DNA from: ZCTH02-B3 sp036563895
Lineage (GTDB): Bacteria; Bacillota; Bacilli; Paenibacillales; Paenibacillaceae
NCBI GenBank assembly: GCA_036563895.1
Contig: DATCLN010000125.1
Location: 1-7,433, forward strand
DNA length: 7,433 nt
Direction of reading: 5' to 3'
Numbering within the stretch: position 1 is the stretch's first letter; each line of letters begins with the position of its first letter. Shown piece by piece: positions 1 to 5,719 of the stretch. Position numbers and translations under genes: made by a program. The notes below the pieces were generated by a model that was given only the letters and a program-made list of their open reading frames with translations, had not been told where the DNA came from and did no database searches.

Positions 1-1
1 T

Positions 2-1273
2 TCAGAACAGCACTTCCGGCAGGACCAGGCTCAATTCGGGAATGAACGCGATCACGAACAACACGAGGATGTAAAGCACAATATACGGCACAAGCGACGA
101 GTAGATCACGCCGACGGGCTTCCGCAAGACGCTCTGGGCCACAAAGATGTTGAGCCCGAACGGCGGCGTAAACATGCCGATGGACATGGCGAACACGAAA
201 ATCATCCCGAGATGCGCCGGATGGATCCCCAGGTTCATCGCCGTCGGATGCAGCAGCGGCGCCAGGATGAGGATGGCCGCTCCGGGTTCAAAGAAACACC
301 CGACGATGAGCAGCAAAATGACCAGGAACAGCAGAAACTCTCCGGTTGTATAGGAGCTGAAATACTCCGTAATGTAACGCGGCAGCTGGGCGATGGTCAC
401 CGCCTGGGCGAAGACCGTGCTGGCCGCGATGAGGATGAAAATCTGCGCCGTGGTCCGGACGGAATCTTTCAGCACGGAGACAATCTGCGAAAAATTGATT
501 TCCCGGAAGATCAAAATCGACAAAACCGCCGCGTACAGAACGGACAGACCCGCGGCTTCCGTCGGCGTGACCACGCCAGCGTAGATTGCGCCCAGGATGC
601 CGAAGGGCAGCACCAGTACCGGAATCGCCCGCAGGAATGCCTTCCCCACGGTCTCGCGGGGCCGGTTTTCCGCCTCCTGGCCGATTCGCTTCCCTTTGGC
701 AAACAGATAGGCGCCGACGACCAGCACCGCGATGAAACCGGGAATCAATCCGCTCGCAAAGAGCTGCGGGATGGACGTCTCCGTGACCACCCCGAAGATG
801 ATCATGATGATGCTGGGAGGAATGATGGTGCTGAGCGCGCCCGACGAGGTGATCAGGCCCGTCGCCAGCTTTTCTCCATATTCCTGCTCCAGCGGTTTGT
901 AGATGATTCTGCCGAACGTGGCGGTGGCCGCCGGAGCCGATCCCGAGATCGCGCCGAAAAACGCGTTGGCCCCCAGGCACGAGATAGCCAGGCCGCCTCT
1001 GATCCGGTACAGCAGCGCGTCCATCAGGTTGATCAGCCTGGAGCCCAGCGAGCTTACGCCCATCAGGTTCCCGGCCAGGATGAAAAAGGGAATGGCCATC
1101 AGCGAATGGATCGTGAGCGATTCGAAAAATCCGACAAACAGATTCTGCAGCGGCATTTTGTTGACGAAAACCTGCAGATACAACGTGGCCGCCAGAATCG
1201 CTATATAGATAGGAAAGTTCAGGAGGGCCAAGCCCACCAGAATGCAGATGACAGGAATCAGGATCTCCATCAT
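2..1273 (-). CDS. dctM: TRAP transporter large permease, DctM family
   Basis: This is the large membrane subunit of a tripartite ATP-independent periplasmic (TRAP) transporter, which uses an ion gradient to move a solute delivered by the binding protein. The 423-residue product has the usual family length and about a dozen hydrophobic segments. It carries DctM landmarks: SGSAPAATATFGR near residues 110-122, IIPPS near 150-154, GVVTPTEAAG in the middle, and FTPPFGLNIFV towards the C-terminus. The chosen start is the first ATG of an ATGATG pair. It overlaps the dctQ stop as ATGA, implying translational coupling; the second ATG, three bases on, is an alternative. A longer reading from 1318 would only add residues lying inside dctQ. 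An AAAGGGG site at 1287-1293 is rather distant. The stop codon is at 2-4, so the gene is complete. The substrate cannot be read from this subunit, and the dct name denotes the family only. Confidence 0.95.
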   Translation of the reverse strand: MMEILIPVICILVGLALLNFPIYIAILAATLYLQVFVNKMPLQNLFVGFFESLTIHSLMAIPFFILAGNLMGVSSLGSRLINLMDALLYRIRGGLAISCLGANAFFGAISGSAPAATATFGRIIYKPLEQEYGEKLATGLITSSGALSTIIPPSIIMIIFGVVTETSIPQLFASGLIPGFIAVLVVGAYLFAKGKRIGQEAENRPRETVGKAFLRAIPVLVLPFGILGAIYAGVVTPTEAAGLSVLYAAVLSILIFREINFSQIVSVLKDSVRTTAQIFILIAASTVFAQAVTIAQLPRYITEYFSSYTTGEFLLFLVILLLIVGCFFEPGAAILILAPLLHPTAMNLGIHPAHLGMIFVFAMSIGMFTPPFGLNIFVAQSVLRKPVGVIYSSLVPYIVLYILVLFVIAFIPELSLVLPEVLF

Positions 1274-1749
1274 TGGTCCAGCTTGGCCCCTTTGTTCAGG
1301 AAAATCATCGCAAGCCACACCAGGATGATCCAGCAGAATATCGCGGTCGTCGCCGCATACAGGGTATAGCGCGGAATCTGCAGCATATAGGTGACCACTT
1401 TGGAAGCGTAGGTGTTTTCCACGACGAAGACGCCGTATCTCACCAGGACGCCGAAAATCGCCATGGTGACGATTCCCCGGATCACGTAGATGACGCGCAG
1501 CACGGTCCCGTTTTTCACCATGTTGTCCAGCACGCCGATTTTCAGCTGGTCATCCCGGGTCTCCAGCCACGGCTGGGTCAGGAACACCAGAAAAACGATC
1601 AGGAAAATGTTGAATTCATCCGCCCACGGAAAATAGAAGTTGAACAGATACCTGCCCAGCGCGTTGATGGTGCAGAACGTGACGCTGACGGCCAGGAACA
1701 GTCCGGAAATCGCGACCAGAGAATTGTTGATGCGCCCGACGATCTTCAT
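1270..1749 (-). CDS. dctQ: TRAP transporter small permease, DctQ family
   Basis: This is the small membrane subunit of the TRAP transporter, which pairs with DctM in the cytoplasmic membrane. The 159-residue protein has four hydrophobic segments. After the first comes the family pattern NALGRYLFNFYFPWADEF (Asn, Arg-Tyr, then Trp followed by an acidic pair), a landmark of DctQ proteins. The start at 1749 is chosen because its ATG overlaps the dctP stop codon (ATGA), matching the arrangement at the dctQ-dctM junction. A GTG at 1767 in the same frame would add six residues and cannot be excluded. No strong ribosome binding site is visible, so translation probably depends on coupling to dctP. The gene lies between dctP and dctM in a single operon. 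Confidence 0.93.
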   Translation of the reverse strand: MKIVGRINNSLVAISGLFLAVSVTFCTINALGRYLFNFYFPWADEFNIFLIVFLVFLTQPWLETRDDQLKIGVLDNMVKNGTVLRVIYVIRGIVTMAIFGVLVRYGVFVVENTYASKVVTYMLQIPRYTLYAATTAIFCWIILVWLAMIFLNKGAKLDQ

Positions 1750-2876
1750 TTCGTCTTTTCGGCCCACTCTTTCAGATCATTGTAAATTTCCTTCGCCTGC
1801 GGGTCGGAGCCCAGGTATTTGTCGTGAACCGCTTTGCTGGCTTCCCGCATGGCGGCCAGGAATTCGGCGGATGGTTCGAGCTGTTCCACGCCGTTGGCCT
1901 TCATGTTCTCCCAGCTCTTGTCCTGTACCTGCCCCAGGTAATCGTACTGCAGGTTTTCGACAATGTCTTTCGCCGTTGTGAGAATGAGCTCCTGGAGATC
2001 GGCCGGCAGCGTGTCCATCCATTTTTTGCTGACCGCAAAGGTGTTGGCAACGGCTCCCCTCGGGGCCATCAATACGTAAGAAGCGGACTGGTACAAAGCA
2101 AATCCGTTAAAGAAGGTCACGTCGGACGCGACGCCGTCGATGACGCCCTGCATCAGCCCCGACGCCACTTCGCCGGGGTTCATGTTGACCGGCGATGCGC
2201 CAAGAGACTCGATTTCCGCCTGGGCGATGGGGTTGGGGAACGACCAGATTTTCAGACCTTTGAAGTCGTCCATTTTTTCAATTTTCTTTTTGCTGAGAAT
2301 GAGACGGTCGGACCCGCGCAGCCACGCGGCGGGAATGATGCCCCTTTCCTCCAGGTAGGCCCTCAGCTTGGCGTCTCCGCCTCCGTTCAGCACGCGGTAG
2401 GCGTGGTCGGAGTTCTCAAAGAAATACGGAAGGTCGATGATGCTGATGGCCGGCGCCACCTGTCCGAAGTAACCGCTCGGGATGGCGACCCCCTGGATGC
2501 TGCCGTCGACCAGCCCCTGGATCATCTGCGGTCCGGTTCCCAGCTGGCTGCCCGGATAGAGCTCCACCGTAATCTGTCCGCCGGTTTTCTCTTCGATCTG
2601 CTTCTTGAATTCCTCGATGGTAAAGTTCTGCGGGTGAGGGGACACGGTCGGGGTTCCAATGCGCATGGTGTACTTCTGCTGACTGCCTCCGCCGGACGAG
2701 CCGGATGTACCGGACGAGCCGGATGAGCCGCTTTGGCCGGATTGGCTCGACTGGCCGGATTGGCCGGATTGGCCCGATTGACTCCCGCCCGACGAACCGC
2801 TTCCGCCGCCGCACGCGGCAAGAACCAACGCTGCCACACAAAGCACCGCCACCAACTGCAACCAGCGTTTTCTCAT
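1746..2876 (-). CDS. dctP: TRAP transporter solute-binding lipoprotein, DctP family
   Basis: This is the extracytoplasmic solute receptor of the TRAP system. Residues 1-21 form a lipoprotein signal (basic start, hydrophobic core) ending in the lipobox L19-A-A-C22. Lipid anchoring at C22 fits a Gram-positive cell. A Ser/Gly/Gln linker of about 45 residues (23-67) follows, then the binding domain from about 69 to 376. That domain has family signatures: PGSQLG near 107-112, DLPYFF near 148-153, and a GLKI...NP...SLGA..V..NPGEV..GLMQGVIDG block near 207-246. In most DctP proteins the residue after GLKI is the Arg that pairs with the ligand carboxylate; here it is W211 (codon TGG). The ligand is therefore uncertain and may be atypical. 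The start has a strong GGGGGAGG site nine bases upstream. The gene is first in the operon, with promoter and cre-like site mapped upstream. Confidence 0.95.
   Translation of the reverse strand: MRKRWLQLVAVLCVAALVLAACGGGSGSSGGSQSGQSGQSGQSSQSGQSGSSGSSGTSGSSGGGSQQKYTMRIGTPTVSPHPQNFTIEEFKKQIEEKTGGQITVELYPGSQLGTGPQMIQGLVDGSIQGVAIPSGYFGQVAPAISIIDLPYFFENSDHAYRVLNGGGDAKLRAYLEERGIIPAAWLRGSDRLILSKKKIEKMDDFKGLKIWSFPNPIAQAEIESLGASPVNMNPGEVASGLMQGVIDGVASDVTFFNGFALYQSASYVLMAPRGAVANTFAVSKKWMDTLPADLQELILTTAKDIVENLQYDYLGQVQDKSWENMKANGVEQLEPSAEFLAAMREASKAVHDKYLGSDPQAKEIYNDLKEWAEKTK
2676..2810 (-). repeat. Low-complexity repeat encoding the Ser/Gly/Gln linker of DctP
   Basis: The DNA for residues 23-67 of the binding protein is built from short in-frame repeats. 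The clearest unit is the 9-base word CAATCCGGC (Gln-Ser-Gly), repeated with point changes, followed by Ser-Ser-Gly units. It encodes a flexible tether between the lipidated Cys and the folded domain. Tethers of this type are common in Gram-positive lipoproteins, but this one is long. The repeated DNA could change copy number by slippage without breaking the frame (inference). Confidence 0.85.
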
Positions 2877-2885
2877 GCAAAATAA

Positions 2886-2893
2886 CCTCCCCC
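2886..2893 (-). promoter_or_regulatory. Strong ribosome binding site of dctP
   Basis: Read on the minus strand the sequence is GGGGGAGG, nine bases before the ATG at 2876. It fixes the dctP start and implies good translation of the binding protein, normally the most abundant TRAP subunit. Confidence 0.85.
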
Positions 2894-2910
2894 GGGATTT
2901 TATGAAAATG

Positions 2911-2924
2911 TGAAAACGCTTTCT
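2911..2924 (-). promoter_or_regulatory. cre-like site (CcpA) in the dctP leader
   Basis: The minus-strand word AGAAAGCGTTTTCA matches the catabolite responsive element consensus TGWAANCGNTNWCA at 10 of 11 defined positions; only the first base differs. It lies about 39-52 bases downstream of the predicted transcription start. For CcpA sites this position is known to allow roadblock repression. The window does not show that CcpA is present, so control by glucose-type carbon sources is inference. Confidence 0.65.
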
Positions 2925-2944
2925 AAGAACCGCATTGTGGTTAG

Positions 2945-2965
2945 TTGTATTGTAATTTGATACAA
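2945..2965. promoter_or_regulatory. Inverted repeat overlapping the predicted dctP start of transcription
   Basis: The arms TTGTAT (2945-2950) and ATACAA (2960-2965) are perfect inverted repeats around a 9-base spacer. An overlapping reading gives TTGTA (2950-2954) and TACAA (2961-2965) around six bases. The element covers the predicted +1 at about 2963, where an operator for a dedicated repressor would sit. No regulator gene is in the window, so the cognate protein is unknown. Confidence 0.4.
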
Positions 2966-2969
2966 AGTT

Positions 2970-2998
2970 ATTATAGAAAATGAATTATTTTCGGTCAA
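2970..2998 (-). promoter_or_regulatory. Sigma-A type promoter of the TRAP operon
   Basis: On the minus strand TTGACC (2998-2993) is followed after exactly 17 bases by a perfect TATAAT (2975-2970). This is near the consensus for the housekeeping sigma factor. Transcription should begin near 2963, giving a leader of about 87 bases that contains the inverted repeat, the cre-like site and the ribosome binding site. Confidence 0.85.
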
Positions 2999-3015
2999 GT
3001 GAACCAATGTTCGTC

Positions 3016-3060
3016 AAAAATGGGGGCCGACGATCCTGCGATCGTCGGCCCCCAATTTTT
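3016..3060. terminator. Strong bidirectional intrinsic terminator downstream of dps
   Basis: Positions 3021-3034 and 3041-3054 form a perfect 14-bp stem, and C3035-G3040 can extend it to 15 bp with a four-base loop. The outer side is A5 at 3016-3020, which gives a U5 tract for leftward transcripts. The other side is T5 at 3056-3060, which gives a U tract for rightward transcripts. It would end leftward dps mRNA and insulates the TRAP promoter, whose -35 box begins 18 bases further on. Confidence 0.88.
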
Positions 3061-3093
3061 GCGATGGACGCGGTCCGGAGGGCGGCGGCTGCG

Positions 3094-3177
3094 CCGGCGG
3101 TTGCCCGCCGGTGTTCGCCTGCCGGCGATTGCTTGCCGGCGGCTGCCCGTGGGCGGTTGCCTGCCGGACAGCGGCTT
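3094..3177. repeat. 14-bp GC-rich tandem array in the dps 3' region
   Basis: Copies start at 3094, 3108, 3122, 3136, 3150 and 3164, with approximate consensus CCGGCGGTTGCCTG. The last copy is weak. After a degenerate stretch the unit returns at 3194 and 3208, where it runs over the dps stop codon. The first copy with the start of the second (3094-3111) forms a perfect 7-bp stem, CCGGCGG with CCGCCGG around TTGC. The array lies between the dps stop and its terminator. A period of 14 is not a multiple of three, so it is not a coding repeat; reading frames across it are artefacts. Confidence 0.7.
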
Positions 3178-3211
3178 TCCTGCGGTCGTCCGCCCGGCGG
3201 TTCGCAGCCGG

Positions 3212-3670
3212 TTACCTGCCCAGATAGGCGGACAGCATCCAGATGTGCTTGTCCAGGCTGGTCAGGATGTCGGTCAGAATGTCCGCGGTGGAAGAGTCGT
3301 CCTGGCTTTCGGCCAGCCGGATGCCTTCCTTCAGCTCCGCCTTCATGGCGGTGAAATCCTGCAGGATGGCTCCCACCATCTGCTCCGCCGATTCATTGCC
3401 GGAGGCTTCCGCCACGGAGGCCAGCGCCAGGAAATCCCGCATGGTGCTTGCCGGTTTTCCCTGGAGGGCCAGGAGCCTCTCCGCCAGCACGTCGATGTGC
3501 TTCGCCGCTTCGTTATACAGCTGCTCGAACTTCTCGTGCAATTCGAAGAACTTGTCGCCCTTCACGTACCAGTGATAGCTGTGCAGCTTGAAATAAAGCA
3601 CGGCCCAGTTGGCGATCTGCGCATTAAGAATGTCGGCCAGCGTCCGGGTGGACGTCTTCGCTCTTGCCAT
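3212..3670 (-). CDS. dps: Dps family mini-ferritin (DNA protection during starvation)
   Basis: Dps proteins assemble into 12-subunit cytoplasmic shells that oxidise Fe(II), usually with hydrogen peroxide, and store the iron, protecting DNA from Fenton damage. The 152-residue product has the family length and helical pattern. Residues 33-49 (H33-W34...G38...L44-H45...E49) fit the Dps signature H-[FW]-x-[LIVM]-x-G-x(5)-[LV]-H-x(3)-[DE] exactly. H33, H45, D60 and E64 are the expected ferroxidase ligands, shared between subunits across a dimer interface. There is no long Lys-rich N-terminal tail, only a few basic residues (R3, K5, R9), so strong DNA binding is uncertain. The ATG at 3670 follows a GGGGGAG site. 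The gene stands alone: 153 bases separate it from the helicase gene upstream, and a strong terminator lies downstream. I see no clear PerR, Fur or sigma-B site. Confidence 0.95.
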   Translation of the reverse strand: MARAKTSTRTLADILNAQIANWAVLYFKLHSYHWYVKGDKFFELHEKFEQLYNEAAKHIDVLAERLLALQGKPASTMRDFLALASVAEASGNESAEQMVGAILQDFTAMKAELKEGIRLAESQDDSSTADILTDILTSLDKHIWMLSAYLGR

Positions 3671-3690
3671 GCCGCTCCCCCTTTTCCTGG

Positions 3691-3712
3691 GATATTTCAG
3701 GTTAAAAATATC
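3691..3712. promoter_or_regulatory. Inverted repeat upstream of dps
   Basis: GATATTT (3691-3697) and AAATATC (3706-3712) are perfect 7-base arms around an 8-base spacer, 21 bases before the dps start codon. It could be an operator or a weak leader hairpin. The spacing does not fit the 7-1-7 pattern of Fur and PerR boxes. There is no U tract, so it is not a terminator for the upstream helicase gene. Confidence 0.4.
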
Positions 3713-3726
3713 GTTCGTGACTCTCC

Positions 3727-3753
3727 ATAATAGTCTTTCGCATAAATCATCAA
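3727..3753 (-). promoter_or_regulatory. Possible dps promoter, weak
   Basis: On the minus strand TTGATG (3753-3748) and TATTAT (3732-3727) resemble -35 and -10 boxes, but the spacing is only 15 bases. This is the best pair I could find in the 153-base gap upstream of dps. A promoter for an alternative sigma factor, or read-through from the helicase gene, is as likely. Confidence 0.25.
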
Positions 3754-3823
3754 GTCATTCATCCGCTCATGAAAGCCTTTCTCTTAGCCAGCTTCATCCG
3801 TGACCCGCCGGTTGCATGAAACT

Positions 3824-5467
3824 TCACGCCCAGGCATAGCCTTGCCAACTTTCATGATGCAGCACGTACAGGATAAACCTCGCCCGCGAAGCGCCCACGT
3901 ACACGTCCGCCGGCGTGCACGCTTTGCTTTCCCTCAGGTCGATCAGAAACACCACGTCCGCCTCAAGCCCCTTGAACGATCGAATGGTGGCGTAGCGGAT
4001 GCCATATTCCCTGGACGCAAAGTCGACAATCGGCCAATCCCGGAGCCTGGGCACATCTTTCAGGCCGCTGTTTTCCAACCGGAACGGGGAGAGGATCAAG
4101 ATGCGCTGCGGCGGCAGGCCCTGGCTGACCAGACGTCCGATTTCCTTCTCCAGAAGGCGTTTCTGTTCTTCGGGCGTCCGGAAGGACTTCCGCACCACCG
4201 GAACGCCGCCGGTCAGGCGGGACCGCGTCGCCTGCCCTCCGGCGAAAGGCCTGAGCCACTCGTTGATCGTGTCCGCGTTGCGCAGGTTGAAGGTCAACCG
4301 ATGCTTGGAAAGGTCATACCGTTGCCGGAGCTTTTCCAGTTCCCCGCCGAAAAGATTTTGGTTTGGATCCGCGAATATGTACAGCTCGCCGTCCGGCACA
4401 AGGGCCGTCTCCAGGCAGGTCATCCAGTGGTCGCGGAAATCCTGCCCTTCGTCGACGATAATCGCGTCGAATTTCTCGGAGTCTGACCAGACGGAAAAAT
4501 GCTGGAACGCCAGATCCGGCAGTTCATGCTCGTAAAACGCCTCGTCCTCCCGCACTTCGCCTTCCGCGAGAACACCCGCCTGGAGCAGCGTCTCTGTCAG
4601 GAATCCATGGAAGTTGTTGATCGTGACCGACGGATGCGTGACATTTTCGCGCATCCAATTCACGAGGTTTTTGTTGAAGCAGGTAAGCAGCACCTTCTTC
4701 CCCTGCGCCGCGCAGCGCCGGGCCTTCTCCATGGCGATGAATGTCTTGCCGGTGCCGGCCGCTCCCAGAAACAGTTTGCGCTTGTCCTCCTCGGTTTCCT
4801 CCAGAATCCGCTGCTGCTCTTCCGTAAGGCTGATATCCGCCCTTTTGCGAAAAGAAGAGATTCTATCCTCCAGAGAGCTGAAAATCCGGCATCTGGGGGC
4901 GAGGACCCGCTCGATCAACGCTTCGGAAGCGGCGGAAACCAGACGGGGATTCCCGGGGGCGGGGCCGGCGCCGAGCAGGCGTTCCAGGGTGAGGGACAAG
5001 TTTTCGAGCTCCTCGCCTGTCCAGATGCTCTCCCGTTTCAGATCGGGTGGCAGCCGCCCTTCGAACCGGTCCGTTTCCGGAAAACAGATGGCGAACCGAT
5101 ATTTCCCCGGCCATTTTTCGCCTGTCAGTTCCTGATACTGCTGCCTCAGCCAGAACATGGCCGTACGCGCCTGCTCCACGGGGTCCTTCTCCAGAGGCAC
5201 GTAGCCGCCGTCTTTGACTTCGTGCCACCGTCCGCCAAAGTGACGGATGTCCGTTCCTTCCTTGATTTCCACCGCCACAAAGCCGATGTTCCGGTGCACG
5301 ATGACGAAATCCGCCTCGCGGATCTTCTCTTCCCCGGGATCTTCGTAATAGCGGCGGGAATAAAACACGACATAATCGTCCGGCAAGCCGAGGGCCGCCT
5401 GGTAGAAAGCGCGTTCCCCGTCGTTGGCAATTTGTTCGGGGAGAAGGTCCGGTATGATGGTCGCCAT
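3824..5467 (-). CDS. NERD nuclease-like domain fused to UvrD/Rep-type superfamily 1 helicase
   Basis: The 547-residue protein joins a NERD (nuclease-related) domain to a DNA helicase motor. In the N-terminal domain E18, D53 and E67-I-K69 (within VAVEIKEG) follow the PD-(D/E)xK nuclease pattern. The helicase part begins with LTEEQQ (214-219), then Walker A GAAGTGKT (235-242), motif Ia near LLTCFNKNL (260-268), Walker B IIVDEGQD (336-343), motif III FADPNQN (365-371), motif IV FNLRN (393-397), motif V TIRSFKGLE (494-502) and motif VI VGASRAR (524-530). All key motor residues appear intact, so an active 3'-5' helicase is expected from the family. The ATG at 5467 has an AAAGGAG site eight bases upstream. 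The gene stands alone, divergent from the thiolase gene. DNA repair, processing or defence roles are possible, and neighbours do not decide between them. Domain call is firm; the biological role is unknown. Confidence 0.88.
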   Translation of the reverse strand: MATIIPDLLPEQIANDGERAFYQAALGLPDDYVVFYSRRYYEDPGEEKIREADFVIVHRNIGFVAVEIKEGTDIRHFGGRWHEVKDGGYVPLEKDPVEQARTAMFWLRQQYQELTGEKWPGKYRFAICFPETDRFEGRLPPDLKRESIWTGEELENLSLTLERLLGAGPAPGNPRLVSAASEALIERVLAPRCRIFSSLEDRISSFRKRADISLTEEQQRILEETEEDKRKLFLGAAGTGKTFIAMEKARRCAAQGKKVLLTCFNKNLVNWMRENVTHPSVTINNFHGFLTETLLQAGVLAEGEVREDEAFYEHELPDLAFQHFSVWSDSEKFDAIIVDEGQDFRDHWMTCLETALVPDGELYIFADPNQNLFGGELEKLRQRYDLSKHRLTFNLRNADTINEWLRPFAGGQATRSRLTGGVPVVRKSFRTPEEQKRLLEKEIGRLVSQGLPPQRILILSPFRLENSGLKDVPRLRDWPIVDFASREYGIRYATIRSFKGLEADVVFLIDLRESKACTPADVYVGASRARFILYVLHHESWQGYAWA

Positions 5468-5475
5468 GCCGACCG

Positions 5476-5482
5476 CTCCTTT
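5476..5482 (-). promoter_or_regulatory. Ribosome binding site of the NERD-helicase gene
   Basis: The minus strand reads AAAGGAG, eight bases before the ATG at 5467. It decides the start against the longer-frame possibilities in this spacer. Confidence 0.8.
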
Positions 5483-5586
5483 GCCGATTTTGCCGTTCCG
5501 CTTTCATGCTTTTGTCGAAAAATATTCTTTTTGGCGACCGCAAATCCTTTTTCTGGCATGCAAAAACCCCGGTCTTAGCCGCCGGA

Positions 5587-5616
5587 AAGCCTGGCGTCCC
5601 GGACCCGCCGAGGCTT
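5587..5616. other. GC-rich hairpin in the divergent spacer
   Basis: AAGCCTGGCG (5587-5596) can pair with CGCCGAGGCTT (5606-5616), leaving one bulged G at 5610 and a 9-base loop. No U tract follows directly on either strand. It may be a regulatory structure between the divergent helicase and thiolase genes, or a relic. Its role is unknown. Confidence 0.4.
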
Positions 5617-5637
5617 AGCCATGAATTTGAAACTTTT

Positions 5638-5681
5638 TAATATAAAATACCTGTTCAAAAACAAATTCGGAGATATAAAAT
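5638..5681 (+). promoter_or_regulatory. AT-rich probable promoter region of the thiolase gene
   Basis: The spacer becomes abruptly AT-rich here and contains the 9-base word ATATAAAAT twice (5640-5648 and 5673-5681), each resembling a -10 box. One pairing is TTAGCC (5615-5620), 17 bases, TAATAT (5638-5643), but the -35 match is poor. I cannot choose a single promoter. A -10 at 5674-5679 would place the start of transcription near 5686. Confidence 0.3.
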
Positions 5682-5719
5682 GAAACATACCAGGACTATT
5701 GCCGGAGATGATGATTGCC

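Noticed and set aside
212..1369. Long plus-strand open frame of 385 codons antisense to dctM/dctQ
   Set aside because: Its product is rich in Arg, Gln and Asp with no recognisable domain, and it lies opposite an unmistakable TRAP permease pair. It is an antisense artefact of GC-rich codon use.
3094..3177. Possible CRISPR array
   Set aside because: Units are 14 bases, directly adjacent and without unique spacers, and no cas genes are nearby.
2980..3354. Open frames crossing the GC-rich region downstream of dps
   Set aside because: Their periodic Arg/Gly/Pro/Cys-rich products come from the 14-bp tandem array, and they run through a terminator hairpin and into antisense dps.
3671..3823. Terminator or small gene between the helicase gene and dps
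   Set aside because: The inverted repeat at 3691-3712 has no U tract, and no open frame here has a ribosome site or recognisable product.
4499..5578. Plus-strand open frame of 359 codons opposite the NERD-helicase
   Set aside because: The opposite strand has complete helicase motifs and a strong ribosome site; this frame has neither domain nor site.
5627..5632. TTGAAA as -35 box for the thiolase gene
   Set aside because: No acceptable -10 box lies 16-18 bases downstream; the nearest AT-rich boxes are 5 or 8 bases away.
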